Source: Candidatus Eiseniibacteriota bacterium (GTDB lineage: Bacteria > Eisenbacteria > RBG-16-71-46). Taken from it: 64,000 nucleotides of DNA. The notes under the pieces are model-generated. The model was not told the DNA's origin, did not search any database, and worked only from the letters and a program-made list of their open reading frames with translations. The stretch is taken from contig JADJLL010000011.1 in assembly GCA_016710095.1 (NCBI GenBank), positions 1 through 64,000 on the forward strand. The letters are read 5' to 3'. The translations under genes and the position numbers were made by a program. This document shows, piece by piece, positions 1 through 7,251 of the stretch. Numbering within the stretch: the first letter of the stretch is position 1; each line of letters starts with the position of its first letter.

Positions 1-2
1 GC

Positions 3-1700
3 AAGCTGAACGCGGTCTGGATCCACAACAACCCGTCCAGCGGGCTCTACGACCTTCGCTTCCGCCGGTCCTTCAATTTCGGTCTCAACTGGAGTTCCGA
101 GGTCACCGCCGGCAGCTACCACCCGATGTCGGGAACCGGACCGCCGGGGTTCAATCGTGCGCGCGGCGTGACGTTCCCCTCGCTCGCCGTGGACCGGACG
201 AACGGCGACTACCGCGGCCGCGTCTACATCGCGTACTCCGAGGTCTACGACTTCCTCGACGAGGTGTGGGCGGTGCAGCCTTCGGCCTCGAGCGTCCGCT
301 TCGAGGACCTGTCGAACAACTCTTCCGCGACGGCCGACCCGTTCACCGCGGGCAACACGCTCAAGGGCACGGCCGGCTTTCCCGACGAGGACTGGTGGTC
401 GGTCACGCTGACCGCGGGGCAGCACCTCGAAGTCTGGGCGGACTCGACGGGCAGCGCGTCCAATGCGGACTTCCGGATCCACGCCTTCGCGCCCGATCTC
501 ACCACGCGGCTCGGCTTCTCCGCGCTGACGAACCAGTACGCCACGAAATCGCCCTCGTTCGCCTGCCTCTACGCGGCCGTGAGCGGCACGTACTACCTGC
601 GCGTGCGCAACGAGGATTCCAACGTGCAGGGCTATCGCATCCGCACGCGCATCGGGCAGACGGACGGCGGATTTTCGCGTGACCGGCGCGACCCGTTCGC
701 GATCTGGAGCGACGACGGTGTCACCTGGTCCACGCCCCAGCGCATCACGGACGGACCGGTGGGCTCCGACGATTCGTTCCCCGAACTCGCCGTCGGGCAG
801 GACGGCTTCGTCTACGCCACGTGGCTCGACGCCCGCGACGACGACGCCCGGGCGGCGACGAGCGCGTACATCGCACATTCGGCGGACGGCGGCGCGAGCT
901 GGGAACCCAACGTGCGGCTGAGCACGATCGCGACGGACTTCAGCACGCTGGAGTCCAATCTCGCTCCGAACATGGGGGACTACATCGGCCTCGCCCCGGG
1001 GAACCTGCGCATGCACGCCGCCTGGCCGGACGGACGCAACGGCACGCCGGACGTCTACACGTCGTCCTTCTCGATCTCGTCCGGCATCCAGTCGTGTGCG
1101 GGAACGGCGCTCGCGCCGGTGCTCGGCAGCGTCACGCTGACGCGCGAGTTCCAGAACGTGCACGACTACGCGCGGAACTACTACACGTGGACCTGGACGG
1201 ACACGAAGGGCTGGCTCGCCCCTCAGGTGTTCTTCCCGTTCAACCTCGCTCCCGACGAAGTGATCCCGCTTTCCACCGTCGTGACCGTTCCGCCCGGTAC
1301 CGCGCAAGGCGTGTTCGACGACGTGTGCCTCACGGTCACCAACCAGACCGGCGCGATCGTGCGCCAGTGCTGCACGCGCGTCACGGTCAGCGGCTCGCTC
1401 GCGGACGTCGAACACGGCGGCGTCGACTTCGCGCTGCGTCCGGTGACGCCGAACCCCGTGGCCTCGCGCGCGACGATGCGCTTCGGGCTGCCGCGTGCGG
1501 GCAGCGTGTCGCTCGCGATCTACGACGTGACGGGCGCGCGCGTGCGCACGCTCGTGAACGGCGAACGCGCCGCGGGCGAACACACCGCGACGTGGGACGG
1601 ACGCGACGACGGCGGCCGGAGACTCGGCGCCGGCGCATACTTCGTGAAGCTCGCGCACGGCGGGCAGGAAACGACCCAACGCGTCGTGTTGCTGCAGTGA
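3..1700 (+). CDS. Secreted BNR/PPC-domain protein with FlgD-like C-terminal sorting module (5' truncated)
   Basis: The reading frame is open from the left edge of the window, so the N-terminus and any signal peptide are missing. Visible parts in order: a BNR/sialidase-like beta-propeller start (TFPSLAVDRTNGD); a bacterial pre-peptidase C-terminal (PPC) domain around positions 360-650 (DEDWWSVTLTAGQ to YYLRVRNED); a second propeller section with Asp-box-like turns (WSDDGVTWS, SADGGASWE); and a final FlgD/Ig-like module of about 80 residues with the PNPVASRATMRFGLPR and YDVTGARVRTL motifs. Such C-terminal modules occur on exported proteins of FCB-group and Eisenbacteria-like genomes. Substrate is unknown; the Asp boxes suggest glycan binding or hydrolysis, but no catalytic residue can be confirmed from the fragment. 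Confidence 0.8.
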   Translation, partial: KLNAVWIHNNPSSGLYDLRFRRSFNFGLNWSSEVTAGSYHPMSGTGPPGFNRARGVTFPSLAVDRTNGDYRGRVYIAYSEVYDFLDEVWAVQPSASSVRFEDLSNNSSATADPFTAGNTLKGTAGFPDEDWWSVTLTAGQHLEVWADSTGSASNADFRIHAFAPDLTTRLGFSALTNQYATKSPSFACLYAAVSGTYYLRVRNEDSNVQGYRIRTRIGQTDGGFSRDRRDPFAIWSDDGVTWSTPQRITDGPVGSDDSFPELAVGQDGFVYATWLDARDDDARAATSAYIAHSADGGASWEPNVRLSTIATDFSTLESNLAPNMGDYIGLAPGNLRMHAAWPDGRNGTPDVYTSSFSISSGIQSCAGTALAPVLGSVTLTREFQNVHDYARNYYTWTWTDTKGWLAPQVFFPFNLAPDEVIPLSTVVTVPPGTAQGVFDDVCLTVTNQTGAIVRQCCTRVTVSGSLADVEHGGVDFALRPVTPNPVASRATMRFGLPRAGSVSLAIYDVTGARVRTLVNGERAAGEHTATWDGRDDGGRRLGAGAYFVKLAHGGQETTQRVVLLQ

Positions 1701-1707
1701 CCCGTCG

Positions 1708-2517
1708 CTACATCCGTTCGCGCAGGCGCTGGTAGCCGCCGCGGCTGACCGGCAGCTCGCGGCCGTCGTGAAGGATCGCGACGCGGCTGTCCTTCGCGTA
1801 CGGCTCGATGCGCGCGATGCGCTCGACGTTCACCACGTACGAGCGGTGCACGCGGACGAAGCGCGCGGGATCGAGCGACTGCTCGAGCTCGGCGAGCGTC
1901 TGGTGCTTGAGCCAGGACTTCCCCTCGGCGTGGATCGCGACGTAGTCGTCCTGCGCCTCGACGTAGTCGAGCTTCTCGATCGGGATGACGTGCACGAGCG
2001 CGCCGTCGCGCACCATGAGGCGCTCGGCGAACTGCCCGGGCGCGCGCGCGGCGGCGGAGAGCGCGGCGGCGGACGGCGCCGTGGGGGCCGCGGGCGTCGC
2101 GGACGTTTCCGGCGGCGCGACGGCGGCGGCCGTTCCGGCGCCGGACGCCGCGAGCCGCTCGCGCACGCGCCCGAGCGCTTCGGCGAGACGGTCGCGCCCG
2201 AACGGCTTGAGCAGGTAGTCCACCGCGTGCACTTCGAACGCCTTGAGCGCGAACTCGTCGTACGCGGTGCAGAACACCACCGCGGGCGCGGGATCGAGCA
2301 GTTCGAGCACTTCGAAGCCCGTGAGCTTCGGCATCTGCACGTCGAGGAACATGAGGTCCGGCGCATGTTCGCTGACGGCCTTCACGGCCTCGAAGCCGTT
2401 CGCGCACTCGCCCACCACCTCGATGTCCGCATGCGCGCCGAGGTACTCGCGCACGAGCGCGCGCGCCGGAGCTTCGTCGTCCACGATCAGCACGCGCAGC
2501 GTCTTCGCGTCAGCCAC
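1708..2517 (-). CDS. LytTR-family response regulator (LytR/AlgR type)
   Basis: 269 residues. The receiver domain (about 1-125) has the acidic pocket IVDDE, phosphoacceptor Asp in LMFLDVQMPKLTG and the switch Lys in YLLKPFGR. An Ala/Pro-rich linker (about 130-160) leads to a LytTR DNA-binding domain (about 168-269) with KLDYVEAQDDYVAIH and FVRVHRSYVVN. It is the last gene of a five-gene minus-strand run and overlaps the end of the preceding kinase gene by 8 bp, so the two form one two-component pair. LytTR regulators usually bind imperfect direct repeats upstream of cell-envelope or export genes; the targets here are unknown. The physical link to LiaF-like membrane proteins suggests envelope-stress control. 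Confidence 0.93.
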   Translation of the reverse strand: MADAKTLRVLIVDDEAPARALVREYLGAHADIEVVGECANGFEAVKAVSEHAPDLMFLDVQMPKLTGFEVLELLDPAPAVVFCTAYDEFALKAFEVHAVDYLLKPFGRDRLAEALGRVRERLAASGAGTAAAVAPPETSATPAAPTAPSAAALSAAARAPGQFAERLMVRDGALVHVIPIEKLDYVEAQDDYVAIHAEGKSWLKHQTLAELEQSLDPARFVRVHRSYVVNVERIARIEPYAKDSRVAILHDGRELPVSRGGYQRLRERM

Positions 2518-3547
2518 GGCTTCCCTCCGTCTCCGAATCGCGCGCCGGCAGCGTCAGCAGCACGCGGAACACGCCCGGCTCGCGCACCGCATCGAGCCGC
2601 GCTTCCTCGGCGCCGAACGCTTCGAGCCGGCGCCGCACGTTTTCCAATCCCACTCCGGCGCCGGCGCGCGCGGGCGCGTCCTCGTCGACCGGGTTCTCCA
2701 CCACGATGCCGAGCCGCGCGCCTTCGCGCCGCGCCTCGATGCGCACCACGCCGCCTTCGAGCCGCCCCGACACACCGTGCTTGATCGCGTTCTCGACGAG
2801 TGGCTGCAGCAGCAACGGCGGCACGCGACAGCCGAGCGCGGACTCGTCCACGCGGCGCTCGATGCCGAGCCGCTCGCCGAAGCGCACCTTTTCGATCGCC
2901 AGGTAGCGCTCGACGAGCGCGAGTTCCTCGGACAGCGCGACCGAATCGCGCGCGGCGAGTGCGAGCGTGCGGCGCAGGAAGTCGCCGAGCCCTTCGCACA
3001 TGCGGCGCGCGCCTTCCGGGTCGCTGCCGACGAGCGAGTTGATCGAGTTGAGGCTGTTGAAGAGGAAGTGCGGATTCAGCTGCGCGCGCAACGCGCGCAC
3101 TTCGGCCTCGCGCGTGCTCACCTGCGACTCGAGCACGCGGCGCTCGGCCTCGTGCGCGGCCTCGAACGCGAGCACGAGGTAGTGCACGACCGCCGAGAGC
3201 AGGTAGAGCGGAATGCCGATCAGGAACAGCACGCCGAAGTTGCGCAGGATGTCGGCGCGCATCACGACGCTGTCGCCGAGCCGCACGAGCACGAGCTCCC
3301 ACAGCAGGCTGCCGACCGCCCACACCGCGCTCGCCTGCAGCGCGACGCCGATCTGGCCCGACAGCACCTTCAGCGGTGGCGTGGAGACGAGCGGGTAGCG
3401 CCGGCACGCCCACCAGGCGGACAGCACCACGAACCCGCACACGAGCATCGCCGGCACCGCGAACGCGTGCGCGTGGCTCACGGGCAGCGGGCCGATCAGC
3501 CGCAGGAACTCCGCCAGCAGCAGACCGGCCAGCAGCCACGCGAGCAC
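2510..3547 (-). CDS. LytS/YpdA-type sensor histidine kinase
   Basis: 345 residues from a GTG start; no ATG or GTG lies between it and the upstream in-frame stop at 3590-3592. Four hydrophobic helices fill about the first 135 residues (LAWLLAGLLLAEFL, FAVPAMLVCGFVVL, ASAVWAVGSLLWEL, VLFLIGIPLYLLSAVVHYLV). A short coiled coil is followed by the His_kinase family core with the phosphoacceptor His in LNPHFLFNSLNSI, then a HATPase_c domain with VENAIKHG and GVGLENVRRRL. No extracellular sensor domain is visible, so input probably comes from the membrane or from the small membrane proteins encoded upstream. Cognate partner is the overlapping LytTR regulator. Confidence 0.92.
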   Translation of the reverse strand: MLAWLLAGLLLAEFLRLIGPLPVSHAHAFAVPAMLVCGFVVLSAWWACRRYPLVSTPPLKVLSGQIGVALQASAVWAVGSLLWELVLVRLGDSVVMRADILRNFGVLFLIGIPLYLLSAVVHYLVLAFEAAHEAERRVLESQVSTREAEVRALRAQLNPHFLFNSLNSINSLVGSDPEGARRMCEGLGDFLRRTLALAARDSVALSEELALVERYLAIEKVRFGERLGIERRVDESALGCRVPPLLLQPLVENAIKHGVSGRLEGGVVRIEARREGARLGIVVENPVDEDAPARAGAGVGLENVRRRLEAFGAEEARLDAVREPGVFRVLLTLPARDSETEGSRG

Positions 3548-3589
3548 GTAAGGCCCCAGCCACGCGACGAGTGAGGAAGCGGATGCACG

Positions 3590-4480
3590 TCAGCTCACCG
3601 GACGAGGCTGATCGTCGTCGTGCTTCGGATACGTGACGCCGATGGACACGGTCTTGCCGGTGGACGTCGTCACTTCGACCGACTTGTCGCGACGGCGCAC
3701 GCGCACACGCGGCCCGTCCTCGTCCTTGCCGTTCGCCACTTCGACGCCGCCCATGACCACGAACCCTCGCACGACGAGCGTGCCGACGGGCTCGATGCCG
3801 GGCGCGAGACGCGTGTTGTCCTCGTAGCCCGCCATGATCGGCGACACTTCGCTCTCCACGCGCCAGTCCGGCGGCACGAGGATCTCGATGCCGCCCCACA
3901 TGGCGAACACGTCGAGGATCGCGCGGCCGTCGGCGAGCTGCGCGTCGCGCAGGTCGAGCTCGACGCCGCCCATCATCGCGGACAGGTCGCCGCCACGGAA
4001 CGCGTCCGAACGATTGCGGCGCGTGACGCCGCCCATGAGCGCGAACGTGCGCACGAACGTGTCGCTGTCGCCCTCACCCTCGTGGGCGGGCCCGCGCATC
4101 GAGCGCATGACCACGCTCACACCGAAGAAGATGAGCATGAGCGGCCAGAGGTCGCCGATGCCGATGTGCCACCAAGGCAGCTGCAGCTTGTTGCCGAGCA
4201 GCAGCAGGCCCGCGGACGTGAAGATCGTGCCCGGGATCATGCGCTTGTCCGCGCCGATGCCCGTGAGCTTCATCACGCCGAACACGACGAGCAGCACCGG
4301 CCACCAGCTGATGATGGCGTCTGAGTCGATGTCGAACAGGTTGTCGAGCGTCCACAGCAGCCCGAGCGTCGTGAGCACGAGACCGAAGACCAGCCGTCCG
4401 CCGATCTGGAGGCGTCCCGAGCTCGAGCTGAGGCCCGCGCCGTACACGTGGGTCTGGCCGTACTTATCGCGTTCTTCCAT
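3590..4480 (-). CDS. LiaF-like membrane protein (DUF5668 plus LiaF C-terminal domain)
   Basis: About 296 residues from ATG 4480, chosen because GGGAGA sits 8 nt upstream; a longer start at 4522 is possible but lacks a site. The N-terminal half has four hydrophobic segments (LVFGLVLTTLGLLWTL, WWPVLLVVFGVMKLTG, GTIFTSAGLLLLGN, LWPLMLIFFGVSVVM). The C-terminal half carries the repeated MGGV/WGGI turns of the LiaF-type cell-wall-active antibiotic response domain (ALMGGVTRRN, AMMGGVELDL, AMWGGIEILVPPDW, VVMGGVEV). In Firmicutes LiaF restrains the LiaS kinase; here the neighbouring kinase is LytS-type, so a similar restraining role is an analogy only. It overlaps the preceding small gene by 17 bp. 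Confidence 0.85.
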   Translation of the reverse strand: MEERDKYGQTHVYGAGLSSSSGRLQIGGRLVFGLVLTTLGLLWTLDNLFDIDSDAIISWWPVLLVVFGVMKLTGIGADKRMIPGTIFTSAGLLLLGNKLQLPWWHIGIGDLWPLMLIFFGVSVVMRSMRGPAHEGEGDSDTFVRTFALMGGVTRRNRSDAFRGGDLSAMMGGVELDLRDAQLADGRAILDVFAMWGGIEILVPPDWRVESEVSPIMAGYEDNTRLAPGIEPVGTLVVRGFVVMGGVEVANGKDEDGPRVRVRRRDKSVEVTTSTGKTVSIGVTYPKHDDDQPRPVS

Positions 4481-4769
4481 GTTCCATCTCCCACCGGTCC
4501 GCGCCTCGTGATGCGGCGCCACGGGTCAGGGTGGTGGCCAGCGCCAGCCCCGCGATCGCGGCGGCCGGGATGAGCCAGAGCGGCGTCATCAGGACGAAGG
4601 CCTTCTGCAGACTGTCGAATGCGAGCGTGATCGCGTCGGGCTCACGGCGAAGCAGTACCGCCAGCAGGAGCGAGTTCTGTACGACGAGCCACACCGTGCA
4701 CAGCGCGAACGCGCACTCGCGCACGCGGCGCCACGGGGACTCGCGGCGAGCGGGAGCGGCGTCACTCAT
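4464..4769 (-). CDS. Small two-helix membrane protein, unknown function
   Basis: 101 residues, two predicted transmembrane helices (ALCTVWLVVQNSLLLAVLL, about 23-41, and FVLMTPLWLIPAAAIAGLAL, about 57-76) with charged ends. I do not recognise a family. It sits between two LiaF/DUF5668-type membrane genes: it overlaps the end of the upstream gene by 8 bp and the start of the downstream gene by 17 bp, so it is translationally linked in the operon that ends with the LytS-LytTR pair. A role as an accessory subunit of the membrane sensor is plausible from position alone. Confidence 0.7.
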   Translation of the reverse strand: MSDAAPARRESPWRRVRECAFALCTVWLVVQNSLLLAVLLRREPDAITLAFDSLQKAFVLMTPLWLIPAAAIAGLALATTLTRGAASRGADRWEMEHGRTR

Positions 4770-5163
4770 GGTCGCGCTCCCGTTCGAGGTGAATGCGCTC
4801 GTCGTCCTTGCCGTAGGGCATGAAGCGCGTCGCGATCGCCTCGACCACGGCGCCCATGCCGACGGCGACGAGCGCGAGCGGCCAGCTGGTCGCCCAGCTC
4901 ATGCCGTTCCAGTGATAGACCGACGCGAAGAAGTAGCCGCTCATGAGCGTCAGCGTGACGGCCGAGCCGAGCTTCTTCGCCGTGCGGGCGGCGATGATCC
5001 CGGCGATGCCGAGCACCATCGGGAACGCCGGCCACCATTCGTTGATCGAGTTCCAGGGCAGCAGACCCTGACGGACGGCGAGGAACATCACACCCAGCGC
5101 GATGAGCCCGAGCCCCCAGGTGAGACCTTCCATCGGCTCGCGATCGCCTCTGTACCGGGACAT
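4762..5163 (-). CDS. DUF5668/LiaF-TM-type membrane protein
   Basis: 133 residues from ATG 5163, which has a very strong ribosome binding site (AAGGAGGAGG) about 5 nt upstream; a longer frame to 5226 is Arg-rich and unlikely to be translated. Four short hydrophobic segments (LTWGLGLIALGVMFLAV, WWPAFPMVLGIAGIIAA, AVTLTLMSGYFFASVY, WATSWPLALVAVGMGAVVEAI) match the LiaF transmembrane repeat, with the characteristic WWPAFPMVLG. The C-terminus is charged and cytoplasmic. It is the first gene of the run into the LytS-LytTR system and is probably part of its sensing or restraining module. Confidence 0.8.
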   Translation of the reverse strand: MSRYRGDREPMEGLTWGLGLIALGVMFLAVRQGLLPWNSINEWWPAFPMVLGIAGIIAARTAKKLGSAVTLTLMSGYFFASVYHWNGMSWATSWPLALVAVGMGAVVEAIATRFMPYGKDDERIHLERERDHE

Positions 5164-5333
5164 CTGCCTCCTCCTTGGGGCCGCTTCGCGGGAGTCACCG
5201 TGACGCCCGCCGCATCGGCCACGCACGGGAAGTTACGGACGGCGCAAGGGGACTTCGCGCGGCTTTCGGCGAACGGCGGCCGGGTGTCGGTGAACGGCGC
5301 CCACGGCGAAGCGGATGGCGGCTCCGGAGGGCT

Positions 5334-6044
5334 TCACGCCACGCGCTTCCGTTCGCGCGCGACCACCACGACCACGCCGCCGAGCGCCGCGATCGTGAAG
5401 ATCGCCCACTGGACCGCGTACGAGAGGTGCGTCTGCGGGCTCGGCATCTGCGGTGCGAAGCGCTTCAGCGAATCCGCGGTGCACTCGGGCAGCGCGACGA
5501 GCCAGACGTCGTTCGCGACGTCGGGCCAGCGCGCGGCGAGCGTGTCGGGATCGACGTGCAGCGTGCTCCAGCGCTGCAGCACGTCGCCCTCGAGCCGCAC
5601 CCACGGCAGGCGCGAGTGCCCGCCGGCCAGCGGGCGCGCGAGCGCGACGATGCAGGTGGAGTCGGCGCGCGTGAAGCGCTCCGGATGGGCCGCCTCGGCG
5701 CTGTCGACCGGCATCCAGCCGCGGTCCACGAGCACGAGCGTGCCGTCGTTCATGCGGAACGGCGTGACCACGTCCACGCCCACGCCGCCTTCTTCGGGCT
5801 CACGGGAAAGCACGAGGTGCCGGCTCAGGTCGAAGTGTCCGCCGAGCTGCACCTTGTCCGTGCGTCGCGCGCGCAGCGCCGCGCCGTCCGCGATCGACTC
5901 GGGCCCGGAGCGCAGCATGAACTCGAGGCGAGCGTTGGACGCGCTCTTCTCGACCCAGCGCGCGTGCTGCCACAACCCCATGCGCACGCACACGCCGGCC
6001 AGCGCGAGCAGCACGATCACCAGAACGACCGGCCCCGGGCGCAC
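5334..6044 (-). CDS. SURF1-family cytochrome oxidase assembly protein
   Basis: 236 residues from a GTG start, 7 bp after the stop of the CDGSH gene. It has the SURF1 layout: an N-terminal membrane helix (about 5-24), GLWQHARW (family GxWQxxR), a periplasmic domain with LVLVDRGWMPV, and a C-terminal helix starting HLSYAVQWAIF, the hallmark YAxQW motif. SURF1 proteins help insert heme a into subunit I of aa3-type oxidases. No oxidase genes are in the window, so the client is outside it. The pairing with a small CDGSH iron-sulfur gene suggests a respiratory or iron-linked operon. Confidence 0.9.
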   Translation of the reverse strand: MRPGPVVLVIVLLALAGVCVRMGLWQHARWVEKSASNARLEFMLRSGPESIADGAALRARRTDKVQLGGHFDLSRHLVLSREPEEGGVGVDVVTPFRMNDGTLVLVDRGWMPVDSAEAAHPERFTRADSTCIVALARPLAGGHSRLPWVRLEGDVLQRWSTLHVDPDTLAARWPDVANDVWLVALPECTADSLKRFAPQMPSPQTHLSYAVQWAIFTIAALGGVVVVVARERKRVA

Positions 6045-6051
6045 CGCGACC

Positions 6052-6291
6052 TCAGCTGGCGGGCTTGGGCGGCGCCGGAGGCAGGTCGAAGGCGACCGTG
6101 TTGGGCTCGAAGCCGGCCGCCTTGTGGGCGCCGTCGCAGAACGGCTTGTTCGCCGAGTGCCCGCAGCGGCAGAGGCCCACTCGCTCGCGTCCGCCGAGTC
6201 CGAAGGGCTTGCCGTCCATGTCGAGGAGTTCGAAGTCGCCTTCGACGCGGATGGAGCCGTTCTTCATCACCGTCAACTTCGTGGAAGCCAT
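6052..6291 (-). CDS. CDGSH iron-sulfur domain protein
   Basis: 79 residues from ATG 6291 with a purine-rich GGGGGAA site upstream; the frame remains open further upstream but that part is Pro/Arg/Cys-rich and unlike a protein. The CDGSH signature CRCGHSANKPFCDGAH gives the three Cys and one His that bind a 2Fe-2S cluster, and it is preceded by the usual short beta strand with GxxRVEGDFELLD. Small bacterial CDGSH proteins are cytoplasmic electron-transfer or iron-handling proteins of unclear partner. First gene of the pair with SURF1. Confidence 0.9.
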   Translation of the reverse strand: MASTKLTVMKNGSIRVEGDFELLDMDGKPFGLGGRERVGLCRCGHSANKPFCDGAHKAAGFEPNTVAFDLPPAPPKPAS

Positions 6292-6622
6292 GAGTTCCCC
6301 CAGGGAAGTCGTGGGGAATGTTGCGGTACGCTTCGCGGGGGCCCCGTCTGGATGGCAGCGGTTACGCCGCTCGGGGGCGACGCCGGGCGGGAGCCAATCA
6401 GGCCAGCAACATTCTGCGACCACGGCCAAGCGTGGACCTTAGGGCGCCGGCGGCGGCTTGTCGGGAGGCCGGGCCTGCCGCGCGGCCCGGGCCGCCGCAC
6501 CGGCCGCCGTGCAACCGTGCCGCCCCCGGCCCCGTAATCCAGCCGCGTCCGCGCTCCCAAACTTCGCGAGGGCGCGGCAACGACTGCCCGGTCGGCATAC
6601 AACAACATCCCGGAGGTGGAAG
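6292..6622. other. Divergent intergenic region, no gene seen
   Basis: 331 bp between the CDGSH gene (minus) and the small membrane protein (plus). It holds GC-rich inverted repeats around 6467-6492 (GGCCGGGCC and GGCCCGGGCC arms) and, near the right end, CATACAACAACAT just before the ribosome binding site of the plus-strand gene, which may be its -10 region. Open frames across it look like compositional artefacts. Confidence 0.5.
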
Positions 6623-6961
6623 GTGATCGAGCTGTTCGTGGTGGGGACGTTCGTCTTCGTCGCGGCCATCCTGATCGGTGTTTTCGCGACGGTCCTCGGT
6701 TTCGTCGGCTTCCTGATCTCGCTTCCGTTCCGCATCCTCGGCCTCGCCTTCAAGGCGCTCGGCCTGCTGATCGCGCTCCCGTTCCTCGCGCTGGGCGGCT
6801 TTCTCGCGCTCGTGCTCGGTGGTGGCGCACTGGCCGTCGGCCTCGCGATCGCGTTCGTGCCGCTGTTGCCGGTGATCGCGCTGGGCGCGCTGATCTGGTG
6901 GCTCCTCAAGCGCGACGCGCCTCGGCAGGACAAGCGTTCGCACGCGAGCGTCGTCTCGTAG
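6623..6961 (+). CDS. Small hydrophobic membrane protein
   Basis: 112 residues from GTG 6623, with CGGAGG at 6611-6616 as ribosome binding site; a longer in-frame start at 6458 would add an Arg/Pro-rich stretch and is rejected. Almost entirely hydrophobic: about three to four helices (VVGTFVFVAAILIGVFATVLG, FLISLPFRILGLAFKALGLL, LPFLALGGFLALVLGGGA, LAIAFVPLLPVIALGALIWWL) and a short basic tail with KRDAPRQDKRS. No known family motif is recognised. It stands alone, followed by a large stem-loop. Confidence 0.75.
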   Translation: MIELFVVGTFVFVAAILIGVFATVLGFVGFLISLPFRILGLAFKALGLLIALPFLALGGFLALVLGGGALAVGLAIAFVPLLPVIALGALIWWLLKRDAPRQDKRSHASVVS

Positions 6962-6983
6962 CACCCGACTTCGCCTGACCGGG

Positions 6984-7042
6984 CGAAACGCGCGGGCGGC
7001 CACCGGGTCCTCCACCCGGATCGGCCGCCCTGCTGCGTTTCG
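6984..7042 (+). terminator. Large composite stem-loop after the membrane-protein gene
   Basis: Three nested perfect arms: CGAAACGC (6984-6991) with GCGTTTCG (7035-7042), GGGCGGCC with GGCCGCCC inside, and CCGGGT with ACCCGG at the tip. The T content after the stem is low, so it is either a weak intrinsic terminator or a stable mRNA 3' structure. Confidence 0.6.
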
Positions 7043-7044
7043 GG

Positions 7045-7060
7045 GCGAGAGCGCTCTCGC
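7045..7060. promoter_or_regulatory. 16-bp perfect palindrome upstream of speA
   Basis: GCGAGAGCGCTCTCGC is a perfect 16-bp palindrome in the 290-bp gap before speA, immediately after the composite stem-loop. It could be an operator for a dimeric regulator or a second hairpin. There is also a T7 run at 7121-7127 without a hairpin, and a possible -10 (TATCCT, 7182-7187) with no matching -35. Confidence 0.35.
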
Positions 7061-7251
7061 GGAACTCCGGCGAACCGCTTTCGACTCGCCTCGCTCCCAC
7101 GCCGCGTGATTCCACCCGACTTTTTTTCGCGCTGCAGCCTCCCGGGGCGCACTTTTCTCCCACCTCCGGGCGAGCGTCCGTTATCCTGCGCGACCGACGC
7201 GCGGACTTCCCGCGCTCCCTCCTCCACCACCCGAAGCACGAGGTCTGAGAG

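Noticed and set aside
4481..4522. Longer N-terminus of the LiaF-like protein from 4522
   Set aside because: No ribosome binding site, and it would overlap most of the upstream gene's tail; ATG 4480 has a good site.
7118..7130. T7 run upstream of speA as an intrinsic terminator
   Set aside because: No stem directly precedes it; the stem-loop at 6984-7042 is 80 bp away.
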